Of a stretch of 64,000 nucleotides of DNA, positions 12,122 through 23,604 are shown piece by piece. The stretch covers positions 7,704,858 through 7,768,857 of the forward strand of contig NC_087075.1 in NCBI RefSeq assembly GCF_026151205.1, written 5' to 3'. The notes under the pieces are model-generated. The model was not told the DNA's origin and searched no databases. It saw only the letters and a list, made by a program, of their open reading frames with translations. Each line of letters begins with the position of its first letter. The first letter of the stretch is position 1. A program made the translations under genes and the position numbers. The stretch is from Bolinopsis microptera. Taxonomy: Eukaryota > Ctenophora > Tentaculata > Lobata > Bolinopsidae.

Positions 12122-15100
12122 TATAATCACAAGGTGATTCATAATTGCACCACTAAACTTTGTTCCTGCTTTAGTTCGAAGTGAAAGATACTAGCCTACG
12201 CCCCATAAAATGTTTAAGTGTCACTGTAAACCTGTAAGACGCAGATGATTGAACCCTTAATCACACTTTAACATCCATTACGGCTTTTATTTCCAATTTT
12301 GCAGAGCACTACCCCAATATTTGGTAGCGCTCGATTTTAAAAGATTTTAAAACGCGCGGCGCGATTTCATTTTTGCTAAATGTTAGTGACCTGGAAACGC
12401 GTTTATGTTTTCAATATATAACTATGCTGGCTTTAAAATTTTCATTTTATTTTTGATGAAGCTTGTATTGGTATCATAAATTTATATGATTGATACATCA
12501 AACAAATGTAAAAATTATGATTTTAGCTTATATAGTTTAGTTGCAATTTTTATGCAACTTTAATAAAATGCTTGATCATTGATACAAGTTTCGTATCCAA
12601 ATATCAGAAGTGATAGATTTTCAACAGCACGTTTGTCGTCGCGCGTCACAACAAGTTTACCTTTCGCACGCTGCATTTAGCCCAGTAGAGTTAGTAGTCA
12701 TGACAACGACATTACTTTGCAAAGTTTAAAAGCTGTGCTCTTTTATTCCCAGAAAACCTTACCGGCTAGCGATATTACTACAGGGTGATCGCCTTTTCAT
12801 AGCTTGTTGAACTCCGCGCGCGCTCGTTAGTTCATTGCATTTGCACGCTTCAATTATTCCAAGAATGCAATTGTACCACGTACCACGTGATACGATTCAG
12901 CCAATCAGAGAACAAAAATCTGCAGAGTTAAAGCTGCGTAGTTTTATAAGGCCTAAAATATGACTTTTAGCGATAATTCAAAATCTACATTGTTTTGAAT
13001 TTTCCTCCTGGGGGGAACGTTATTTTTACAAGGCGAACATTTTGTTGAAAACCAAACGTTTCTATTTCTTTTACTTCCGAAGTTAGGCCCCTAACGGCGC
13101 GCGGTAAGGTTTCCTGGGTTTAGCCCAAAATCAAACTTTTCGGTTTCAGAATCTAAGTTGTCCTTGTAGCGCGATGCACTACTGGGTCGCACGCGCGCAT
13201 CTAATAATGCTTATTGCTTATGCAGAGATCGGCGAGATGCGAAGGATTGACATTGTGAATCAAAGCAAAATACGGTGCTTTTAGTTGTAAGATAATATAA
13301 TTTTTAATGGTTGGATATGCTTTGGTTTAATTTTGTTAGACACTTTTCTTGTAAGTCTATAAGTAAGCTTACCAATTTTTGTTAAAATTAGATCAAGGGA
13401 AGGTTTTGTAGCGCGATTGACGATGCTTTACTTCAAATTTGACATTGACCATTGTTAATGATCTTGCCCGGCGCGCGCTACTTCGTAGCACTTGCCATCG
13501 AGAAGAAAGCGCGACGCACGCTCGCGCTACTTCGAAGAAATTTAGACGAGTAACATCCGTCAATACTTCACATAATACTCATAGCCATGCATGCATACGC
13601 GTACTGCGAGCGAGAGGGCTCTGGTTAGAGCAAATGCGTTACTGTGCCGGGCCGCGCACTCAATGAGGCTTCTCGCTAGATCGGCGAGATGCGCTACTAG
13701 GTGCCTCGCCGAGCTGTGATTAAGGGAAGGTTACTCAATACGCATTTGCTTCAAGAATTTTGTGCTGGCCGAAATTAGCGCTAAAAACCATCCTACAGTC
13801 GGCACGCGTGGCTCACTGTCGATGGTGCACTACCTCATACCTATTTGGAAGATAGGTTGTTTATCCTAACAGTGCAATATCATTTGTCGCAAATCAGAAC
13901 GATCAGAAACTATTTGGAAAACCCAAAAACTGTCTATTTGGAAGACTTCGCTGCTTTGACGCGCAAACTAGCATTCTTTCTTCGCATCGAAGACGAGATC
14001 GTTGTTCTTGGAAGCAGAGCAAGACGCAACGCGAACGATCTGGAAGGGTTGACATCGTCAATCAATTGTATTGTATATAATTGTAGCACGATGCAAATGC
14101 ACTACGCCGTACTATTGGGCAGGACTCCGCGCATCAAATATTACTGGGCCGCGCTCAGCCTGTCATTCCGCCAAATCTTTATGTTAATGAACATAATAGC
14201 CTGGGGTCCTCAGGTAAATCAAATAATGTTTCTGATTGGTAGATGAGTAGATCGGCGAGCTGTGCCACTTGGCCTCGCCGCGAAGGATTGACATTGTGAA
14301 TCAAATTATTGTACTATGCTGCAGATAATGCCTCTCTTCGTTAGTTCGTTGGATCGGCGAGATGCGCAACGCCGAGCTGAGAAGGATTGACATCGTCAAT
14401 CAACACGTAATATAATGTATAAGCTGTTTTTACAGATTTAGAGAGGAATTAAACACGTAGATTGGACTAGTCCTAGATTTTCAAACGTAAGAAAATAAGT
14501 TTAACATTTGCAATTTTAGTCGTAAATTCTCATTAGCAAGTACCACGCAAGTTATAAATTACTTGGCGAGAGATATTTTGAACTTCGTTAAATTAAAACA
14601 TGTTCAAATTTTAGTATCAATTTAAAGTAAAAATCTTAATTCAATTAACGTTAAAAACATCACAACCCAGCATCGAGAATAATTATCCCGATGTATATAA
14701 TCAGCATTTAAAGTTAACTAGTTCCAGGTTTTAGGAATGCGTTATCTTAAATAATTTTCCGGAGCCTGTATCACTAAATAACTGACGAAAATTAAAAGCA
14801 TAGTTAGAAACATATATCTGCAATTGTAATTGAACATTTTATATTCCAATGAAAATACTCACAACTACATTTAAAATTTAAATTATCAACAATATATTCG
14901 AGAAGCAAACGAATCTTTCACTTTCAGGCCTTTCCTTTAAAATTTGGGCATATCAATTCATTATTTTTCAATCCGACGACAATAAACGCATAAATCCTCA
15001 CAAATCCTGTATCCATCACAAAACTTTAAACATCCTGCAAAAATAAAACAAAATCTTTGAAAATTTCTGCCAATATTGTATAAAAATCATAAATTTACAC

Positions 15101-15233
15101 TTCAGTCCATTTTTCATTACCAAAGAGCATGAACATTTGAACCGCTGACTGGTCACAATCTGAAAAATGAAACATACTTAACAAAACATCCACTTTAAAA
15201 GCTACATATCCGTCAAGGAAGCGCGCTCCGTTA
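12122..15233. other. Intergenic region with GC-rich hairpin modules
   Basis: No exon could be supported. Between about 12600 and 14450 the base composition changes, with many GCGCGC patches that contrast with the AT-rich surroundings. Short hairpin modules recur (see 13228-14403). A 133-residue plus-strand frame at 13845-14246 overlaps one of these modules and has no recognised domain. The last kilobase (14450-15233) is AT-rich 3' flank of the RhoGEF gene. Confidence 0.5.
13228..14403. repeat. Cluster of dispersed hairpin modules
   Basis: The module ATCGGCGAGATGCG...GAAGGATTGACATTGTGAATC occurs at about 13228, 14251-14302 and 14352-14403. Partial copies lie at 13679 and 14045. One half can fold as CGGCGAG..CTCGCCG (13682-13711 and 14253-14280) and the other as GATTGAC..GTCAATC. 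Function is unknown. Confidence 0.6.
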
Positions 15234-18200
15234 CTATGAGTTCTCATCAGATGCGGGATAATGCCACACGATAAGATACGAGCTGTTCTGTATGTGTTCG
15301 CTTTGGTTCGCTGCTCCAGTAGAATGATCTCGAAAGTCTTCCATACCTTTACCGCAGGAGATTATTACTTGCGACGTTATCTGCAACAATCATAGTCGTG
15401 AGTAACAAGTATGTTGCGGAATGCAATACAGTTTTTGATTAAGTCGTTTAGTGTTATTGAGGCTCATTTGATTATTCTTTCTGATTTTTTTCTGAATAGA
15501 CTTAGTGATGACAAATACAATGTTTTAATGAAGGTAGATAGAATTGATTTTGGTAATTTTGAAATTTGGATTGATGCCCGTATTTTAGATCAGACTAAAG
15601 AGTCTGTAATTCAAGTTTAACATGTTAACATAAAGTTAACATAAAGTTAACATAAAGTTAACATAAAGTAAGCATAAAGTTAACATAAAGTTAACATACA
15701 GTTAACAAAAAGTTAACATTAAGTTAGCATAAAGTTAACATTAAGTTAAAATAAAGTCAACATAAAATTAACATAAAGTTAGCATAAAGTTAACATAAAG
15801 TTAACATAAAGTAAGCATAAAGTTAACATAAAGTTAACATAAAGTCAACATAAAGTTAACATAAAGTTAACATAAAATTAACTTAAAGTTAACATAAAGT
15901 TAGCATAAAGTTAGCATAAAGTTAACATAAAGTTAACATAAAGTTAGCATAAAGTTAACATAAAGTCAACATAAAATTAACATAAAGTTAACATAAAGTT
16001 AACATAGAGTTAGCATAAAGTTAACATGAAGTTAACACTGACCTCCTCGTAAACATTCTCCTGATCTGTAGACTCAGAAGCGATTAGTTTCCTGATTCTG
16101 GATTGGGCTTGCATTAGGAACCTGAAATGTTATTTTAATCACTCTCTGGAGATTTTCTGTGATTTTCTGCGCTTTTTGCGGCTTTCGGTCGAATCAAAGT
16201 CGCAGATGGACAACAGTGGACTCTAAAATTAGAAAATCATATTATGGCTGAGAAACTGCCACATATGCTCTCAGTTCTTTTGTTAACATTACTCCTGATT
16301 TAATTCACCCAGTAGACTGAAGTTAACAAAACAGTTTACAACTTCGTCAAAGGACGATTCACGACCACACAATAAAAGATTCCAAGTTGCAACTAATTTA
16401 GCGAAGAGTTGTAAAAAACGACACCTAAACCCCCACGGTTAATTCTTTTAAATACAAGATTATATGAGCAGCCACATTTCAGATTCGCAATTCTAATTTC
16501 CGGAGATAAAGACATGAGGGTTCTATTATTAGCCCTACTAATAGCAGGGCCAGCTTGTTCGCTTACAATAGAGAGGACAGAACAAGTAGAGATAAAGACA
16601 TGGAACCTAGGTATGAACCTGAACCCTGCAGATGGGCACATCATGGACTACACCAGAGGCTGGGTGGACGATGTCTTCATCGGTACTTACGCTGAGGCCC
16701 TGACAAAAGATTACCTGAACAGACTAGTCTGGAGACAGCCAGCGAGTTACATGGCGATAGTTAGACACCAGGGAGGGGAGGTGGACGCAGTGAAAGTGTT
16801 CCGGTTTAAGGAGGGTGGAAGGTCCCTGCGATCTAGGTTCCAGGATATGAACCCAGGGAGGGAGGTGGTTACTGAGGGAGGTCCTGTTCAGGAGAGTGTC
16901 AGTGCTAACGCTCAGAACATGGCAGATGATCCTGTATTTTCAGTGGGGGGAGACCTGGCTTTCAACTGGGTGTACGCTGATAATGGACACAGGATAGTTT
17001 TAACGGGAGGGCATCTTTCTCAAGTTGGATCTTCTGACGACAACACACACGGACTGGGAAATCACTTTGGCTGCAACCCTCTAACCGGCGAAGAACTCAA
17101 TCCCGTGTGGCCTCACGAGATTTCAAACATTCAGAACTGTCCATTACAGCTCTGTAAGAACACCCTAGTGCAGGGGACGGACCACGGAGATAATCCAGGT
17201 AGATTTACAAGTGGACCAGTTTATGGAAATTACGCTATTTATGTTTCACAAGATGCAACTACTTTTCCTGGTCCAGGCTACAAGCTGCAACCGAAGGTTA
17301 ACGTCGAGCAGAGGTTCATATCATTTGAAACTGAAGAAGGAGATATATCAGTGGCTTAATTCAATGAACTTCGGTTTTTTTTCGATGACTTTCGGATCAA
17401 CAAGTCCATTATTCGTTATTCCAAAATTGATAAAAGGATAAACTATGGGGGGAGGGGAGGGGGACTGGGCCAATCAATTTAAGTGCAGCATTGAGCATAG
17501 TTATTTGTTGTTTTATACTTATGAAATGTAATGTAAAAGCGCCCGTATTTAACATACTTTTTATTCTGTATTCAGCTTTTTATCAGAGTGTTATACAGTT
17601 ATACATCTCTTGCGGATAGACTCTCCAAACTCAGTATAAAATCTGGAAGATACTCTAGATAATAAGATAATAAGATGATGAGGAAGCTTACCTGACACCG
17701 TCGTAGTGGCCCATGTAGCTGAGGAAGGGGGGACCGCATATCTTGGGGGCTACGGGGGGTTTAGCGATAGGAACAACAACCACTACTCCAGAGGAGGTAC
17801 CTGGAACACGTGACTTTTAGAATCACGTGACGACTGACGTGATATAAATAAATTAAGACAGTGAAAACTTCTTCACTTTCAACACCACGCACGCGACGTG
17901 ACCTCATCAAGAAACCACGTGACGTCACCACAACACCACGACGTCACAACAAATACCACGTGACGTCACAACAAATACCACGTGACGTCACAACAATACC
18001 ACGTGACCTCATCAAGAAACCACGTGACGTCACCACAACACCACGACGTCACAACAAATACCACGTGACCTCATCAAGAAACCACGTGACGTTACCCCAG
18101 TACCCACCTATCCAGAGAGCACCGGTAGAGGAGGAAGCTAGGAGTGCTGTTACTCTCACATTCTCCGCTCTCCGCCTTCTGGACGAGTTATGCGAACCTG

Positions 18201-21200
18201 GAGATATGTGAATTATGTGACCCCGGAAATAAGATAAGAAGATAGAGTTAGATTAGATAGAGATTATATAGAGATTAGATAAAGGGGAATTAGTTATCTC
18301 GCGCTAGCAACATAATTGATAATCATGACAGTTCACATGATACCAAACACAGAACCCCACTATTTTAGTAAAGTTGCTGAGTTAACTAATTTAGTCTCTA
18401 CACTCACCAGTAAAGAGATGATGAACAACAGTGCTGATATCATAATCCTCCAAATGCTCCCCAGTTTTAGCGTGGAACAGTCTGATTACCGGACTGTTCC
18501 GAATAGCTAGCCATACCCCACTCCCACTATTAACCATCTTGTAGACTTGAGCTGATGTGTTGTTGTGTGTCGAGAACAGGTGCTGAAATGAGAACACGTG
18601 ACGTCAAATATTTATCAAGTGACGTCATCAATTTATCAAGTGACATCATCAGTTTATCATGTGATTTTACCATAACATCGGTTCATTCGACCTAACTATT
18701 AGCTGTTTTTGCGCTTCTTTCTATTACCGAAGAGGTGCAAACTGCAATTTTTTGGGGTTTTGGGAGTATCAATGTTCTGGAAGAAGACTTTATCTGGAGA
18801 TATGTCGACTTCTTTTTAAGAACCTTAAAAGTTTAGGTAAATTTGGCAAGTATTATTGATGAATCTATATGCTTATATGCTTTTATGCAATTTATAATTA
18901 AGGGTCATACAATAAAACTCGTTTGATAACAGAATAATCAGCAGAAACTATTGTCATATTTATCACAAAAATTGATTTTCTTCCACCTTATCACCGCCAT
19001 CTAAACAGTTATAAACTCCCAAACATCACCTTTGATAACATCGACCCCACACTCAGCATCAACCCTCCAGAAGTACTTCACCCCAACTTCCAACTTCTTC
19101 TTCAGATACACAATGTTCCCACCTGCCAGCACTGTCCCAATAAACTCTACACTCGCATAATCAGCAGCAAGTACTCCAGCTTTAGTAGTTCCAAGATACA
19201 CGTGGTGTGTTTCGCACGTGTGCGCGTTTAGCCACATCAGCGCGTCCCGGTGGGAAGCCAACACGTGGTGTGCATGTTGGGGCGGTACTGGGGAGGAAGC
19301 CTTGTAAAGCTGTCTCCCTGGTATCCAGTAAGTAGTGAGGTTTGTACTGTAAGGGTACGGTCCTGCTGTGATATTCTCGTGGAGTGGTCTAAAATCATAG
19401 TTATCAGGGTCATGAAGCAGGGACTTTATATCAGTGTTCACGATGTTTCCTGTCACATTAGATCCGTGCAGTGGCCAGACACTTATAGGCCTCACTTTGC
19501 GACCGTTCTTGAAGACTTTGCCCCCGTTTGCTGAGTCAGCTAGATTTCCTACAACTGTGGAGTGATTGTTGATCTCGATAGGGTTTGCTCTAACAGTCTT
19601 CCACACGCAAAGTGAACACTCTGGAAATGTCCTTGTGTCCCCGTCAAGTGAATCAAATGCCAGATTATCAAGCACAACATGATAGTCGCCTTTAACTTGA
19701 GCTCCACCGGAACCAACCCTGAACAGGACATTCTGGGACAGGGTACCGTGATCGCCAACCCTAGGAGGCTGACCATCAAACCTGACCCCCCACTCAGAAG
19801 AGTCGTGCACCCAGTTCCGTGCAACTGTCGTCTGACTTTGCCAGTTTTTAGTGACCTGTATCCCGGCTCCATCATTTGCCTGGTGGCCCCAGCACTGTCC
19901 CACCACTCTATTCAGAGTAGCATAAGACTGCAGCCCAGGTCTGAGTCCGTGACTCTCACCGTTGTACCTGAACGTGTTCCTGATGTAAGTGTCGTGGATA
20001 CTGAAGATTTGTGTTGTACCGTGTCCTCCTTCACCAACTAAACTGTTGGCAGATGTCCAGTCGTTATACTCGAACAAGTTGTTCTCCAGAGTGACACGTG
20101 AACCCTCGTAGGATAGAGCAGGACCGTCAGCTCCGTGGAATGTGTTGTTAAAGAATGTGAAGCTTCCCCAAATATCAGTCGGTTTGTGTCTTCCTAGCCT
20201 TCCTCGCCTTCCCATTAGGTTCGTGCATTCTGTGACAGATTTTTCCAGTAGCATTCTTTTAGAGGCACAAGGGTATAAGAAGTTAAGGGAGTCAAATCTT
20301 ATTTGATCAATGTAAGTGTCTGTTAAAGTGGATGTTCCTTTTAAAGTCGTACCGAAAAAGTCCAAGTTCTTCAGAACAACGTGCTGGCTATCTGACAAGG
20401 TCAGGGCGTACGTCTGTACCTTACCTCGTAGTTTAGTTCCGGACGAGAAATTCTTACCTTTTGGAGGTATGAAATGAAGCATGCTGGTGTCTTTGTCAAA
20501 GAACCATTCTTCGGGTACATCAAGGAGATCAAGCTTGCTCTCTATGAAATACTGACTATGTTTCGGTTGGAAATGGATCTTGCCAAACGTGTCGTGATAG
20601 GTAAAGAAGTTTTGCCCAGGAGTATGCAATTCCACTGGAGCGACAAAAGTATTCCAAGATCCGATGTTCATCACGGCCATCGCTCCTGTCATATTCTTGT
20701 CACTGTCTTTGAGGCTGTCTCCACGGTTTATTATCTTTCCTCTAATAGAACCGGAGGAGGTTTTTGCCCAATGGTTCCGTCCGTCAAAGACAGTTTTATC
20801 AGACCAGTTTGCGTTAGGCCACCTAGCATTAGTCATCATTAGATCGTCAAAGAAGAGCTGCCAAATGGTTTGATTTATCTTCCCGAAGTAAATCTCGCCA
20901 TCCCTCTGCCATTCGCCGTTTTCAGGAGAAATCTCGACAGTGCCATCAAGAGTAGGCCTCTCTTTACCGTATCCTCGAATAACAATGGGTTTCTCAGCAG
21001 TCCCTTTTAATCCGGAGACTACAATCTCCTCTCGGTATATTCCCTCGCGAATATGACATTCGTCCCCAGGATTCTTTAGCGATCCAACACAGTCCGTCAC
21101 ATTCTCAAATGGTTTTGACCACGAACCATCTCTTGCACTTGACACATTTCTGTTGGAATCTGCATAGAAAATCGCTGTAGAGGCAGAATTAATTGCCAGA

Positions 21201-23604
21201 ACGATTATGAAAGCGTTGAGAAATATCATTGCTCTAACACGTCGCTATTCTAATTTAAAAACGGTCTAAGTGCCCTTAAGTTTTATAAACGGGTTTTTAT
21301 AAGAGAACAACAGGATTGGTTTAGTATGCCAGGTGAAAAGTTGCTGAATTTAACGCGTTTCTGAGATATTTAGAGCGAAAGATTAATATTATCACGGTGC
21401 TACTTTTCTTTTATAAATCGAGGGTGTTTTCTTATGAGAATTCAATTTAACGCGTTTCTGAGATATTTAGAGCGAAAGATTAATATTATCACTGTGCTAC
21501 TTTTCTTTTGTAAATCGAGGGTGTTTTCTTATGAGAATTCAATTTAACGCGTTTCTGAGATATTTAGAGCGAAAGATTAATATTATCACAGTGCTACTTT
21601 TCTTTTGTAAATCAAGGGTGTTTTCTTATGAGAATTCAATTTGTTTCAACCAACTCCCCAATTAGAAGAGATAAGGAAAGGAACAAGATTGTTATGAGAC
21701 AGACGCGAGGGAAATGGAACATTCATCTGATAACAATTGGGAACAATTACAACTTAACTCAATTTGTGAGTTTTCTAGTAGCCAAGATTGTTGAATACAG
21801 AGTTAAATTAGATTGTGGGTGGAATTTACCGCTTTTTTCGGGAGAGTGTTGGGACTTCCCGAAAAAAGTTGGAAACTGAAATGGTAACGTTACAAAAGAC
21901 ATGATAAATTACAATAATAAGAGAATACGAGATAAAACTCACCTCTACGGTGACGTTTTCAGGTGATATAACGAAGATTTGACATCCGCAACTGCACCAC
22001 ATTTGTCCCCCAATAGGAAGCATTACACAGATTGAGTTGTTTCCTAACTTCTTGGTTAACGGGTCATTATCACACCACTCGTTTACAGACACTGTAATTT
22101 AATTAATTAATTAACTAACTTAATTATTCAAAGTATTAATTAGTTGAATAAATGGGGTTCATAATATCAGGCTACCAATTTAAAACTGTTTAATATCAGT
22201 CAAGCTTAACGAGTAACATTATACGGACATGTACACGAATAATCGTAATTGCTTGGCATTGAGAATAATGATGATTGAAAACAGGACGAGATAAATCAGG
22301 AAGAGTTCAGGGAAGTATTCTTCACAGCTAACGTTAAACTTACTATTACCGGTTCCAATATTTGGTTCTAGAACAGAGGTTTGTTCAACATAAACAAAAT
22401 AATATTAATAAACTTGTTACTCATGCAGACCACCATCTTTTAATAATCAGCACAGAAAATTGGTAATTGGTTAATTATAATTAAGTGATTAATTAATAAC
22501 CAACCGTCTCTAGTGAAGACGTGAATGTAACCCTCAGAAGTTCCGACAAACACCGAATCATCAATGTGAGATATACAGATTACCGGACCTGCAATGGGTT
22601 TTAAAATAGAACATTTTCAAATCGTAGATCCAAAAATAACCTTAAATATTGAAAAATAATTCGGCTATTTGAGGGTGCGGGAGTAGACTAGCTTTCGCAC
22701 AATGATCAGGTTACTGGGCTGACAATTTGTTAACTCACAACATTGAATAACAAGCTGTTTACATTATAACGTGGCAGCTCTTGGGATCGAGTTCCGACCT
22801 ATGGTTTTTAATAAAAAAGTAATAAAATGTATTAGTGTCAGACTCACCTCCATCCAATTCAAGTTCTAGAAGAGTTGAGCTAGGATCCGACATCATGTAC
22901 ACCAGCAACCTGAAACAAATCATCCTTACTTGGAAAGTGCGTACGTGAGATTGAACCTCTTAACAATGTGTTAAGATTTGATAGCATATTATGTACATAT
23001 TATCCAACGAGTAAGTATATATTGGGAAACTAGCTGACACAAGAAATGTCAGACCACCCGCACATGGGAAGCATGCAGTATTAAGCCGCGCGCCGATTAG
23101 ACGTATCCTCTTTTGCAACATCGCAGTCGTTGCGCGCTCCATTTTGCACAACCTAAATGTGTGACCGAATAGCAAACCTTTCCTTCAACACCAGGTCACG
23201 AAATTAGATTTCAGTGAGGGGCTATTCTGGGTATGTGACTTTGCTGCACTCGATACTGAATAATGACATTTCTCCGCTACTGGACATAATACTTTTCGTG
23301 AGAAAATTTTTTCCGTGAAATGTAATCCCATCTCCCGTTTACAGCGTACACCCGCAAGCCGCATACAGCACAGAATTAACGGCTAAACTCTAAAGATTAT
23401 TTAACTAACCAACTTATGACAATTACCCTAATTATAATAATTATCAACACATAATTAACGAAATAATTACCTGGCGTCCTGAGTCCCGACCCAAAGGGTG
23501 TTTTCTCTTCCCGGCACCATGTGACAGCACAGTACTTGACTACCTTTTAGGGGTATATCCAGCGCAATGTGTGGGGTTGGTTCAGCAAGTCGTAACACCA
23601 CTAT
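15234..23604 (-). CDS. RhoGEF gene: C-terminal WD40-like propeller exons
   Basis: Nine exons build blades with recurring WVGT/FVGT/WIGT ends. They include NTLWVGTQDARLLVYM, SVFVGTSEGYIHVFTRDG, MWCSCGCQIFVISPENVTVE, VWLAIRNSPVIRLFHAKTGE, ALWIGTSSGVVVVVPIAK and YMGHYDGVRFLM. The terminal exon reads VIISCGKGMEDFRDHS and ends LIVWHYPASDENS before TAG at 15234-15236. This blade pattern is the ARHGEF10/ARHGEF17 (and JIP3/4-like) propeller. Two unrelated genes sit inside its introns, one on each strand. Confidence 0.87.

Noticed and set aside
13845-14246. 133-codon plus-strand frame
   Set aside because: It overlaps the hairpin modules and has no recognised domain or context.
15110-15160. Possible exon with acceptor TTTTTCAG downstream of the RhoGEF gene
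   Set aside because: The terminal exon at 15234-15380 already ends in a stop with the right phase and family-like sequence, so this is not needed.
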